Positions 1 through 7,663 of a DNA stretch of 64,000 nt are shown piece after piece; position 1 is the first letter of the stretch; every line of letters starts with the position of its first letter. The position numbers and the translations under genes were made by a program. Origin of the DNA: Streptomyces sp. NBC_00358. Lineage in GTDB: Bacteria > Actinomycetota > Actinomycetes > Streptomycetales > Streptomycetaceae. The stretch is from NCBI RefSeq assembly GCF_036099295.1, contig NZ_CP107976.1, positions 4,092,001 through 4,156,000 of the forward strand, written 5' to 3'. Under the pieces are notes generated by a model. That model had not been told where the DNA came from. It saw nothing but the letters and a program-made list of their open reading frames with translations, and ran no database searches.

Positions 1-331
1 CCGCGTCGACGACCTCGCCGACCGCGCCCTCACCCGGGCCGATCGGGATGACAAGGAGCACGAGGAGATAAGGGAGGAGCGCCACGGCGGGGGCGAGCTG
101 GAAGATGCGCCGGTCCGCGCCCGTGGGGACGATGTCTTCCTTCTGGGCGAACTTGACGCCGTCCGCGACGAGTTGGGCCCAGCCGTGGAAGCCGCCCGCG
201 TACATCGGGCCGAGCCGGCCCTGCATGTGGGCCATCACCTTGTGCTCGGTCTGACCGACGATCAGGGGGAATGTCAGGAACACGACGAAGACGACGAGGA
301 GGCGGAGGGCGACGTCGAGAGCGTCGTTCAC
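1..331 (-). CDS. nuoH2: NADH-quinone oxidoreductase subunit H, second copy (partial, 5' part only)
   Basis: This is the N-terminal ~110 residues of a NuoH-like membrane subunit, which links the quinone site to the proton-pumping arm of complex I; the rest lies outside the window. The GTG start at 331 overlaps the nuoC2 stop (GTGA), so translation is coupled. Visible are a first transmembrane helix, a TEHKVMAHMQGRLGP stretch aligning with the ERK..RIGPNRHGP segment of canonical NuoH, then the LVADGVKFAQKEDIVP segment and a second hydrophobic helix. The canonical GPNR signature is not kept (GPMYAGG instead), and the full-length nuoH in the main operon of this window does keep it. Family assignment is firm; the functional consequence of the divergence is inference. 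Confidence 0.85.
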   Translation of the reverse strand, partial: MNDALDVALRLLVVFVVFLTFPLIVGQTEHKVMAHMQGRLGPMYAGGFHGWAQLVADGVKFAQKEDIVPTGADRRIFQLAPAVALLPYLLVLLVIPIGPGEGAVGEVVDA

Positions 332-1605
332 TGCGTACCTCCGGAGGGGTCGTCGGGCGCGGGGGCGGTGTTCGGGTCGGGCGGGGAGTCCGGGTCGGGA
401 GTGGGGTCGGACTCCGGGGCTGCGGACTCCGTGTCGGCGCCGGACTTCGAGTCGCCGCCGGACTTCGCCCTCGCCTCTCGGTCCGGCTCCGACTCCGACT
501 CCGACTCCGGCTCCGGCTCCGGCTCCGGCTCGTCGAACGCGGGCTTCGCCTGGTGCCAAGGAGCGTCGGAGTCGCGCGCTGCGGTCGGCCTCCCGGCGGA
601 CCTCGTCGCCGAGTCGGACCGAGCTGCCTGAGCTGCCTGAGCTGAACTCGCCGGAGCGGTCGGTTCGGACGGGACCGTCGGCTCGGAGGGAGCCGTCGGT
701 TCCGAAGCCGGCGTCGGTCGCGAGGCGGGCGTCGCTTCCGTTGAAGGGGCCGGGTCCGTTGAAGGGGTCGGGTCCGGCGGGGTCGGCGGCTGGGCCCGTT
801 GGGTCGCGGAGCCCTGGCTCGCGCTGCGGGCTCGGCGTGCGGGCCGCGCGGCCTCCGTGCCGGAGGGGGCACCCGCCGTGTCGGAGGGCGCACCCGGGCC
901 CGTAACGCCCGTGCCCGCGGCCGCTGGTGCGGCAGACGCCTGGCTGGCGGAACCCTCCCCCGCCGTGCGGGCCCTGCGTACCGGGCGGTCGCCGGCCGGA
1001 CGGGCCGCACCGCGGGCGGGGCGGGACGGGGCCGGGGGGAGCTGGCCCTTGAGGGGGCCCCACTCGTTGGGGTCGGGGACGCCGGGCGGAAGCATCTGGC
1101 GGCGCTTCGGGCCGCCGTGCTCGGACTCGCCGGGTTCCTTCGCACCGGGCCAGGCCTTGGCGACACGGGCGGCCAGGACGAAGTCCTTGCGGAGGGGGTG
1201 GCCCTCGAAGCCCTCCGGCAGGAGCAGGGGGTCGAGGCCGGGGTGTCCCTCGAACGTCACCCCGAACATCTCGTGGGTCTCGCGCTCGTGCCAGGCGGCG
1301 CCCGCGTACACGGAGACGGCCGAGGGGAGGACCGGGGCCGTGTGCGGGACGGTCGTACGGACGAGGAGGCGGCGTACCGGGGACAGGGCCACGACGTGGG
1401 CCGAGACGAGGAAGCCCGATCCGGGTTCGTCGACGGCGCTCAGCCAGTCGAAGTAGGTGCAGCCCAGTGTGTCGCGTGCCGTTTCCAGGGCCGCGATCCA
1501 GGAGGCCGGCGGTACGTCGACCGTGAGGACCTCGTACGACTCCTCGGCCGTGGCGTCGGGGCCGAACAGGTCTTCGGCGGGGCCGGGAAGCCAGCCGACG
1601 GTCAT
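328..1605 (-). CDS. nuoC2: NADH-quinone oxidoreductase subunit C, second copy, with long disordered tail
   Basis: NuoC is a hydrophilic connecting subunit of complex I next to NuoB and NuoD. The first ~190 residues carry the 30-kDa subunit signature WHERETHEMFGV, then FEGHPGLDPLLLPE and FEGHPLRKDF. The remaining ~235 of 425 residues are low-complexity Ala/Pro/Ser/Thr ending in alternating Glu-Pro, Glu-Ser and Asp-rich runs. Typical NuoC proteins end soon after the LRKDF block, so this is roughly twice the usual length. The ATG at 1605 overlaps the nuoB2 stop (ATGA), and the stop overlaps the GTG of nuoH2 (GTGA). No nuoD reading frame lies between C and H. Confidence 0.88.
   Translation of the reverse strand: MTVGWLPGPAEDLFGPDATAEESYEVLTVDVPPASWIAALETARDTLGCTYFDWLSAVDEPGSGFLVSAHVVALSPVRRLLVRTTVPHTAPVLPSAVSVYAGAAWHERETHEMFGVTFEGHPGLDPLLLPEGFEGHPLRKDFVLAARVAKAWPGAKEPGESEHGGPKRRQMLPPGVPDPNEWGPLKGQLPPAPSRPARGAARPAGDRPVRRARTAGEGSASQASAAPAAAGTGVTGPGAPSDTAGAPSGTEAARPARRARSASQGSATQRAQPPTPPDPTPSTDPAPSTEATPASRPTPASEPTAPSEPTVPSEPTAPASSAQAAQAARSDSATRSAGRPTAARDSDAPWHQAKPAFDEPEPEPEPESESESEPDREARAKSGGDSKSGADTESAAPESDPTPDPDSPPDPNTAPAPDDPSGGTQ
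485..533. repeat. Hexanucleotide repeat tract inside nuoC2
   Basis: An in-frame tract of CTCCGA then CTCCGG hexamers encodes the Glu-Pro/Glu-Ser dipeptide run near the C-terminus of NuoC2. The period of six keeps the frame if copy number changes. Confidence 0.8.
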
Positions 1606-2360
1606 CGGTCCTCCCCACCGGGGGTGGAGTCCGCCTCGGGAGCGGTGGATTCGTTCCCGGGGGCGGTGGATTCGTTCCCGGGAGCGGTGGATTCGTTCCC
1701 GGGGGCGGCCGTAGCCGCTTCGGACGCGGCCGGCTGCTCAGTGGGTGACGCCGGTGACTGCTCCGTGGCGGACGCCGGTGGCTTCACCAGGCCGCTCTGG
1801 AGCGCGGCGGCCGACGGGCGCGGCGCGTCGGACCCGTACCGCTCCCCCAGCGATTCCCGGGCGATCTTCTCCTGGAGCTTGAGGATGCCCTGGAGCAGAG
1901 CCTCGGGGCGGGGCGGGCAGCCGGGGACGTAGACGTCGACGGGGATGATCTGGTCGACGCCCTTGGTGACCGAGTAGGAGTCCCAGTAGGGGCCGCCGCA
2001 GTTGGAGCAGGCGCCGAAGGAGATGACGTACTTCGGTTCGGGCATCTGCTCGTACAGGCGCTTGACGGCGGGTGCCATCTTGTCCGTGACCGTGCCCGAC
2101 ACGACCATCAGGTCGGCCTGGCGGGGGCCTGGAGCGAACGGGATCACACCGAGGCGGATGAAGTCGTGGCGGGCCATCGACGCGGCGATGAACTCGATCG
2201 CGCAGCAGGCGAGGCCGAAGTTGAAGACCCAGAGCGAGTAGCGGCGGCCCCAGTTCAGGACCACCTTCATGGGCTCGGGTGCGAGGCGGGCGAGCGCGCC
2301 GAGCCTCTTCGGCTCGGGCAGCGGCACCGGCTGTTGCGGGGCGGAGGGGTTCACGTCCAT
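1602..2360 (-). CDS. nuoB2: NADH-quinone oxidoreductase subunit B, second copy
   Basis: NuoB holds the terminal [4Fe-4S] cluster N2 that reduces quinone in complex I. In this 252-aa product the cluster ligands are visible as the tandem Cys52-Cys53 (FGLACCAIEF), Cys118 (FGACSNCGG) and Cys148 (VPGCPPRPEAL); Cys121 is an extra cysteine beside the third ligand. RQADLMVVSGTVTDKMAP is the expected conserved segment. The ATG at 2360 overlaps the end of nuoA2 by 10 bp and is preferred because in-frame sequence upstream of it is nuoA2 read in another frame. The C-terminal ~70 residues are a disordered Ser/Ala/Pro/Glu tail containing three tandem 7-residue units, absent from ordinary NuoB. Confidence 0.92.
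   Translation of the reverse strand: MDVNPSAPQQPVPLPEPKRLGALARLAPEPMKVVLNWGRRYSLWVFNFGLACCAIEFIAASMARHDFIRLGVIPFAPGPRQADLMVVSGTVTDKMAPAVKRLYEQMPEPKYVISFGACSNCGGPYWDSYSVTKGVDQIIPVDVYVPGCPPRPEALLQGILKLQEKIARESLGERYGSDAPRPSAAALQSGLVKPPASATEQSPASPTEQPAASEAATAAPGNESTAPGNESTAPGNESTAPEADSTPGGEDR
1642..1704. repeat. Three 21-bp tandem repeats within nuoB2
   Basis: Three consecutive copies of a 21-bp unit beginning GCGGTGGATTCGTTCCC occur here; the middle copy differs at its last base. They encode repeated heptads rich in Asn-Glu-Ser-Thr in the NuoB2 tail. The repeats preserve frame. Confidence 0.9.
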
Positions 2361-2764
2361 GTCAGGACGCCCTTCTTGTATGCGTACAGCAGGCCCACGG
2401 CCAGGAAGCCGAGGAAGATGAACATCTCGACGAGCGTCGCCGCGCCGTAGCCGGGAGCGGCGAAGACCGTGGCCCAGGGGAAGAGGAAGATCGAGTCGAC
2501 GGCGAAGATGACGTAGAGGAAGGCGTACACGTAGTAGCGGACCTGGGTGTGGGCCCAGCCCTCGCCGACGGGGTCGACGCCGCACTCGTACGTCAGGAGT
2601 TTCTCGGGGGTGGGGACCACGGGCCGCAGCAGGCGGCCGGCCCCGAAGGCGACGGCGACGAACAGCACGCCCACGACGGCGAGCAGCCCGACGACCGAGT
2701 AGGACTGGAAGTAGTCCGCCGCGACGACGGTTCCGGTCGCCGTGACAACGGTCGGTTCCGGCAC
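2351..2764 (-). CDS. nuoA2: NADH-quinone oxidoreductase subunit A, second copy
   Basis: NuoA is a small membrane subunit of complex I with three transmembrane helices, and this 137-aa protein shows that pattern (about residues 18-40, 73-95 and 100-125). The loop segment LLTYECGVDP followed by VRYYVYAFLYVIFAVDSIFLFPWA is diagnostic of the family and places the acidic residues normally found there. It starts with GTG at 2764 and is the first gene of the minus-strand second nuo cluster, so its promoter should lie in the ~400 bp before the divergent kinase gene. Translation is coupled to nuoB2 by a 10-bp overlap. Confidence 0.92.
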   Translation of the reverse strand: MPEPTVVTATGTVVAADYFQSYSVVGLLAVVGVLFVAVAFGAGRLLRPVVPTPEKLLTYECGVDPVGEGWAHTQVRYYVYAFLYVIFAVDSIFLFPWATVFAAPGYGAATLVEMFIFLGFLAVGLLYAYKKGVLTWT

Positions 2765-3163
2765 GTCAGCCCCTCACTCCCTGACCTCGTTGCACCCCGT
2801 CGTACGCCGTCGCGCACTCTGTGATGCGCCATGTTCGACGATCTGTACGGACGGGAGTCTAGGGCCTGCTAAAGAGAGCGTAAGCAGCCCGTCACGCCTC
2901 GACCATCCCTCGACCACCGGTGACGCGTTCACGTCTCACGGTGTGAACGCGCCAGCGGCGCCGCCTCGCCGACACGTCCGGCTCCGCCGCGCCGACACGT
3001 CCGCCATCACTTCGCCGCCGCGCCCGGTCCTCAATCTCGCCGCCACGTCCGGTCCTCGCCTCGCCGCCACGCGCCCGTCCCCTCCGGGGGTGGGGTTTTC
3101 CCCAGTGCATCGCGGCGGCCCACCTCATGGCGCGGCGGCGCGCCGCCGGGCAGGCTAGCGGAT
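2765..3163. promoter_or_regulatory. Divergent intergenic region with imperfect repeats
   Basis: About 400 bp separate nuoA2 (minus) from the first kinase (plus), so both promoters should lie here. I cannot assign -35/-10 boxes with confidence. Between roughly 2960 and 3075 there are imperfect direct repeats of CGCCGACACGTCCG and CGCCGCCACGTCCGG. No tRNA, small RNA gene or convincing ORF is apparent. Confidence 0.45.
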
Positions 3164-4363
3164 ATGACCGAACGCATCGCGCCCAGCAGTCCGCCGGACG
3201 AACCGTCCGACGGTGACCGGCCGCCCCCCGCGGGGCTCGCATTCGACCGGCGGACCTGGCTGGAGATCGCCCATCTCCTGGCGAACCTGCCGGCTTCGAT
3301 CATCGGATTCGTGTACGTGGTGACGATGCTCGCCACGGGCGCGGGGCTCGCGGTGACGGTCGTCGGGCTGCCGCTGCTCGCGGCCGGGCTGCGGGGTTCG
3401 CGGCAACTGGGCAAGGCGGAGCGGGGGCGGGCGCGGCGGCTGTTGGGGCTGCGGATCGACGAGCCGAGCCCGTTGCCGGTGCGCCGGACCGGCTTCTTCG
3501 GCTGGCTGTGGTCGAGCCTGAAGGACCCGGTGGGCTGGCGGGCGGTGCTGTACGACTTGATACGGCTGCCGTGGGGCATCGCCACCTTCGTGGTGACGCT
3601 CGTGTCGCTGTTCGTGCTGTGGCCCGTACTGCCGTTCATCGCGCGGGGTCTGACGAACGTGGACCGGGCGATGGTGCGCGGACTGCTGTCGCCCTCGGAC
3701 GAGTTGGAGCGGCGCATCGCCGAACTGGAGTCGGACCGCGGGGTCGTGGTCGACACGGCCGCCGCCGACCTGCGCCGTATCGAGCGCGATCTGCACGACG
3801 GGGCGCAGGCCCGGCTCGTCAATCTCGCGATGGGGCTCGGCCTGGCGAAGGAGAAGCTCCTGGAGGACCCCGAAGTCGCGGCGTCGATGGTCGACGAGGC
3901 GCACGGCGAGGTGAAGCTCGCCCTTCAGGAGCTGCGCGATCTGGCCCGCGGCATCCACCCGGCGGTCCTCACCGACCGGGGGCTGGACGCCGCCCTGTCC
4001 GCGATCGCCTCGCGGTGCACCGTCCCGGTGAAGGTGACCTCCGAACTGGAGACACGGCCGGCCGCCGCCATCGAGGGCATCGCGTACTTCACCGTCTCCG
4101 AGCTGCTCCAGAACGTCAGCAAGCACAGCGGGGCGAGGTCCGCGGCCGTCGACGTCTGGCGGTCTGACGAGCGCTTGCTCATCCAGGTCCGGGACGACGG
4201 CCGCGGCGGGGCCGGTCTCGACGGCGGTACGGGTATGGCGGGGCTCGCCGACCGGCTCGGCGCGGTGGACGGCCTGTTCGTCGTCGACTCCCCGGAGGGC
4301 GGCCCGACGGTCATCACGGCCGAACTGCCTTGGCGGGACCGGCAGAACGAGCCCGCGCGGTAG
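3164..4363 (+). CDS. Two-component sensor histidine kinase, NarL-partner type (HisKA_3)
   Basis: This 399-aa membrane kinase should autophosphorylate and signal to a LuxR-type response regulator. The N-terminal half has hydrophobic segments around residues 30-65 and 130-160 that form a small membrane sensor domain. The dimerisation/phosphoacceptor box RIERDLHDGAQARL places the phosphorylated histidine at His211. The HATPase N-box is SELLQNVSKHS, and the glycine-rich ATP lid is DDGRGGAG followed by GMAGLADRL. A close paralogue follows downstream and one response regulator lies at 6756-7427; that partnership is inferred from position. The signal sensed is unknown. The paralogue carries an identical 81-bp stretch at the histidine box. 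Confidence 0.92.
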   Translation: MTERIAPSSPPDEPSDGDRPPPAGLAFDRRTWLEIAHLLANLPASIIGFVYVVTMLATGAGLAVTVVGLPLLAAGLRGSRQLGKAERGRARRLLGLRIDEPSPLPVRRTGFFGWLWSSLKDPVGWRAVLYDLIRLPWGIATFVVTLVSLFVLWPVLPFIARGLTNVDRAMVRGLLSPSDELERRIAELESDRGVVVDTAAADLRRIERDLHDGAQARLVNLAMGLGLAKEKLLEDPEVAASMVDEAHGEVKLALQELRDLARGIHPAVLTDRGLDAALSAIASRCTVPVKVTSELETRPAAAIEGIAYFTVSELLQNVSKHSGARSAAVDVWRSDERLLIQVRDDGRGGAGLDGGTGMAGLADRLGAVDGLFVVDSPEGGPTVITAELPWRDRQNEPAR

Positions 4364-4916
4364 CCGCTCAACGAGCCCCCAACATCAGGACAGCGAGCAG
4401 AGATAGAGATACAGAGGGCAGAGGGCGGAGCACATAGGGCAACGGGCCGCGCAGGTCGGAGAGCCGAGCAGACAGAGGGCCGGGCAGGGCGGTACGGACG
4501 GCCGGGGACCACAGCGGTCAGGGCCGCGCGCCCGGTTCACTCGATGGAGACCTCCGACTGGACGCTCCCGCCCTGGAGACCTCCGGCTGAGCACCTCGGC
4601 CGGAGGTCTTCAATGGAGCCCCGGGCCGAGGTCCCCGGGGCGAAGATCCCCAGGGCGGGGGTCCCGGGGCCGAGGCCCCCGGGGCGAAGATCCCGGCATG
4701 CGGCCCGGTCCAGCAGTCCCTGCCCGGGTCCGCGGTGTGAGGCTGGTAGGGAAAACCCCCCGTTCAAGACGCCGATCCGCTCCATGTCAGGCCGGCGTCC
4801 CGGGCGGCAGGCTTGAGGGAGCAGCCGACGCGCGGAACGAGTCGAGGCACGGAACCGGTCGAGGCGCGGAACGCGACGGTCGAGGCGCGGGACGAGACGA
4901 GAGAACGGACGAACCG
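4364..4916. other. Non-coding spacer between the two kinase genes, with short repeats
   Basis: This 553-bp spacer has no ORF with convincing coding character. It contains two copies of TGGAGACCTCCG near 4544-4585, two copies of CCCCGGGGCGAAGATCCC at about 4633-4650 and 4677-4694, and about three copies of GTCGAGGCGCGGAAC just ahead of the second kinase (about 4842-4893). Several G/C hairpins are possible, and a promoter for the second kinase is expected here. Confidence 0.5.
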
Positions 4917-6272
4917 ATGGCCACGGAGTACGGACACGGATACGGGCACCGGAGCGGGCCCGGATTCGACGGGGCGGGTGCCGGCGAGCGGCGGCACCGC
5001 CTTCCGGCCGCGCTGCGGGCGCCGATCGAGGCCCGTAGCTGGCGCGAGTTCGGCTATGTGATGCTGGGCCTGCCGCTCGGGATCATGATGTTCACGTTCG
5101 CCGTCACGATGGTCTCGCTCGGCGCCGGCCTGCTGATCACCTTCCTGGGCGTCCCGGTGCTCGCCGCCGCGCTCGCCGGGTGCCGCGGCTTCGGCTCGTT
5201 GGAGCGGGCGCGGGCGCGCGGCCTGCTCGGTGTCGAGACGGCCGAGCCCGAGCCGCTGCGGATGAAGAAGCACGGGCCGATGGCGTGGATGGGTGCCGTG
5301 CTCAAGAGCGGCACGTCCTGGCGGCACCTGTTGTACGCGGTCGTCCAGTTCCCGTGGTCGGTGTTCTCCTTCGTCGTGGCCCTGACCTTCTGGACGTACG
5401 GGTGGGCGCTGCTGACGTATCCGCTGTGGTTCTGGGTCTTCCCGGTGTACGCCGGGCAGGGCGGCCTCCAGCTGTACGGCGACGGGTCGCACTCGGTGTA
5501 TCTGGACAACCCGTTCGAGATCACGGTGACCGCGCTGGTGGGACTGCTCTTCACGCTGGCGACCCCGTGGATCGTGCGGGCGCTGACGACCGTGGACCGG
5601 CTGATGGTGCACGGCCTGCTCGGCCCCTCGCGGCTGGCCACGCGGGTGGTGGAGCTGGAGTCCGACCGGGGGGTCGTGGTCGACACGGCCGCCGCCGACC
5701 TGCGCCGTATCGAGCGCGATCTGCACGACGGGGCGCAGGCCCGGCTCGTCGCGCTGGCGATGGATCTGGGGCTCGCCAAGGAGAAGCTGGCCGAGGACCC
5801 CGAGGCCGCGGCTCGGATGGTGGGTGAGGCGCACGGCGAGGTCAAGACGGCGTTGCAGGAGCTGCGGGACCTCGCGCGCGGTATCCATCCGGCGGTGCTG
5901 ACCGACCGCGGGCTCGACGCCGCGCTGTCCTCGGTGGCCTCGCGGTGCACCGTGCCGGTGATGGTGGAGGTGGATCTGCCGGCGAGGCCGGCGCCCGCGA
6001 TCGAGGGGATCGCCTACTTCACCGTCTCCGAGCTGCTGCAGAACATCAGCAAGCACTCGCGGGCGACGCGGGCGACCGTGGATGTGTGGCGGGTCGAGAA
6101 CCGGCTGATGATCCAGGTCGGCGACAACGGGATCGGCGGCGCCGACGCGTCCGAGGGGTCGGGCCTGGCGGGGCTCGCCGAACGGCTCGACGCGGTGGAC
6201 GGAATTCTGGTGGTCGACTCTCCGGTGGCCGGACCCACCCGGATCACGGCGGAGCTGCCCTGGCGACGCTGA
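4917..6272 (+). CDS. Two-component sensor histidine kinase, paralogue of the upstream kinase
   Basis: This 451-aa product has the same architecture as its upstream neighbour: an N-terminal membrane sensor region with several hydrophobic segments (about residues 40-80, 130-175 and 195-220), the phosphoacceptor box RIERDLHDGAQARL with His270, the N-box SELLQNISKHS and the ATP-lid region GDNGIGGAD/GLAGLAERL. It is longer because an extra hydrophobic stretch with an aromatic loop sits between the sensor helices. The ATG at 4917 is chosen because the sequence upstream is low-complexity Arg/Gly with no family resemblance. It probably arose by tandem duplication. Confidence 0.92.
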   Translation: MATEYGHGYGHRSGPGFDGAGAGERRHRLPAALRAPIEARSWREFGYVMLGLPLGIMMFTFAVTMVSLGAGLLITFLGVPVLAAALAGCRGFGSLERARARGLLGVETAEPEPLRMKKHGPMAWMGAVLKSGTSWRHLLYAVVQFPWSVFSFVVALTFWTYGWALLTYPLWFWVFPVYAGQGGLQLYGDGSHSVYLDNPFEITVTALVGLLFTLATPWIVRALTTVDRLMVHGLLGPSRLATRVVELESDRGVVVDTAAADLRRIERDLHDGAQARLVALAMDLGLAKEKLAEDPEAAARMVGEAHGEVKTALQELRDLARGIHPAVLTDRGLDAALSSVASRCTVPVMVEVDLPARPAPAIEGIAYFTVSELLQNISKHSRATRATVDVWRVENRLMIQVGDNGIGGADASEGSGLAGLAERLDAVDGILVVDSPVAGPTRITAELPWRR

Positions 6273-6755
6273 GACCCCCGGCACCGCCGGTACCCCGCCG
6301 GGGCACACCCCGGCAGGCCTGGTCAGCGACCGGACCGCCCGCAGACCGCCTGCGGCCCGGTCCGGCCCGGTCGCTGCCCGGTCCGGCCGGGGTACCGGGG
6401 CTCCCGGCCCACGCGCCCCAGCCGGCGGCGGCACGGCCCCGAGTGACCGCGTCCCTGTCGGGACCCGCCCCGGCCTGGAACACCCAGGGGCAGGACGCCC
6501 GCCACACGTACCCCCGTGGGATGCCCCCTTGCCCCGGCACCCGGTGCGCGGCACCCGGTGCGCGGCACGCGCCCAGGACCCGGGGTCTGCCGGCGCCCCG
6601 GAGCAGGGAACTCCGCTCGCCGAGCGGGTCCCCTCTTCACGTCGCTCGGGCGCGTCACGGTCCGAATGCTGGAATGCTGGGGTCTGTCGTACGAGCGGGA
6701 ACGAACCCGGCGCGGTCGGGGACGCCCGGGGTGGGTTCTGGGGGGCCGAGGAATC
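6273..6755. other. Non-coding spacer ahead of the response regulator
   Basis: This 483-bp stretch lies between the second kinase and the response regulator. It contains repeats of the CGGTCCGGCCCGGT type near 6355-6390 and a direct repeat of CCCGGTGCGCGGCA near 6539-6566. I see no supported gene. The region may end the kinase transcript and start a separate one for the regulator. Confidence 0.4.
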
Positions 6756-7427
6756 GTGGAGGACAGGGTGCGGGTCGTCATCGCCGAGGATTCAGTGCTG
6801 CTCAGGGAGGGCCTGACCCGGTTGCTGACCGACCGAGGGCACGACGTCGTGGCGGGGGTCGGGGACGGCGAGGCGCTGATCAAGACCATCACCGAGTTCG
6901 CGGCGCAGGACGCGCTGCCGGACGTCGTGGTCGCGGACGTACGGATGCCGCCGACGCACACCGACGAAGGGGTGCGGGCGGCCGTGCAACTGCGCAAGGC
7001 CCATCCGGGACTCGGTGTGCTCGTGCTGTCACAGTACGTCGAGGAGCGCTACGCCACCGAACTGCTGGCCGGTTCGAGTCGCGGCGTCGGCTATCTGCTC
7101 AAGGACCGGGTCGCCGACGTGCGCGAGTTCGTGGACGCGGTGGTGCGGGTGGCCCAGGGGGGTACCGCGCTCGACCCGGAGGTCGTGGCGCAGTTGCTCG
7201 GCCGCAGCCGCAAGCAGGACGTGCTGGCCGGACTGACGCCGAGGGAGCGGGAGGTCCTCGGGCTCATGGCCGAGGGCCGGACCAACTCGGCCGTCGCCCG
7301 TCAGCTCGTGGTCAGCGACGGCGCCGTCGAAAAGCACGTCAGCAACATCTTCCAGAAGCTGGGGCTGTCACAAAGTGACGGGGATCACCGGCGTGTTCTG
7401 GCCGTCCTCACATACCTGAACTCATGA
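6756..7427 (+). CDS. Response regulator, NarL/LuxR family
   Basis: This is a 223-aa DNA-binding response regulator. The receiver domain (about residues 4-125) has the acidic pair in VVIAEDSVLLREGL, the predicted phosphoacceptor Asp61 in VVVADVRMPP, and the conserved Lys in GYLLKDRV. A LuxR-type helix-turn-helix follows (LTPREREVLGLMAEG, then SDGAVEKHVSNIFQKLGL). GTG at 6756 is the natural start because it gives the standard receiver N-terminus (VEDRVRVVIAED); longer in-frame versions add Arg-rich filler. It is the likely output partner of one or both upstream kinases, judged from gene order. Confidence 0.93.
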   Translation: MEDRVRVVIAEDSVLLREGLTRLLTDRGHDVVAGVGDGEALIKTITEFAAQDALPDVVVADVRMPPTHTDEGVRAAVQLRKAHPGLGVLVLSQYVEERYATELLAGSSRGVGYLLKDRVADVREFVDAVVRVAQGGTALDPEVVAQLLGRSRKQDVLAGLTPREREVLGLMAEGRTNSAVARQLVVSDGAVEKHVSNIFQKLGLSQSDGDHRRVLAVLTYLNS

Positions 7428-7429
7428 CG

Positions 7430-7448
7430 AACTGACAGTGTGTCAGTT
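7430..7448. promoter_or_regulatory. Perfect 19-bp palindrome, candidate operator upstream of korA
   Basis: AACTGACA and TGTCAGTT form a perfect 8-bp inverted repeat around a GTG centre, immediately after the response-regulator stop and 216 bp before korA. It is AT-richer than its surroundings and has no following T-run, so it resembles a dimeric repressor or activator site more than a terminator. The binding protein is unknown; the response regulator just upstream or a redox regulator are possibilities only. Confidence 0.5.
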
Positions 7449-7663
7449 GTCGGACAGAACCGAGGGGTGGGCCGGGAGCGTCATTCGGAGAAAGGACCGG
7501 GGGCGGGAAAAATCGTGACAAGTCATGGTGTCAGGGCGTCTCAAAACGGTGTCCATCATACGAATGGCCGAAGGAAGGCGACCCTTACCGACGTAGGGTT
7601 GAAAAAGGAAGGGTCTGCGGGAAGACCACTCCCGGACAGCCGCCTCAAAGGAGGTCCAGTTCA

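Noticed and set aside
2361..2585. 75-codon upstream extension of nuoB2
   Set aside because: It overlaps nuoA2 in another frame and is Arg/Leu-rich; NuoB homology begins after ATG 2360.
4764..6554. 596-codon open frame on the minus strand across the second kinase
   Set aside because: It is a high-GC shadow of the kinase gene: Arg/His/Pro-rich, no family resemblance, and the plus strand carries clear kinase motifs.
7430..7448. Palindrome as terminator of the response regulator gene
   Set aside because: The stem is only 8 bp, not GC-rich, and no T-run follows; an operator reading fits better.
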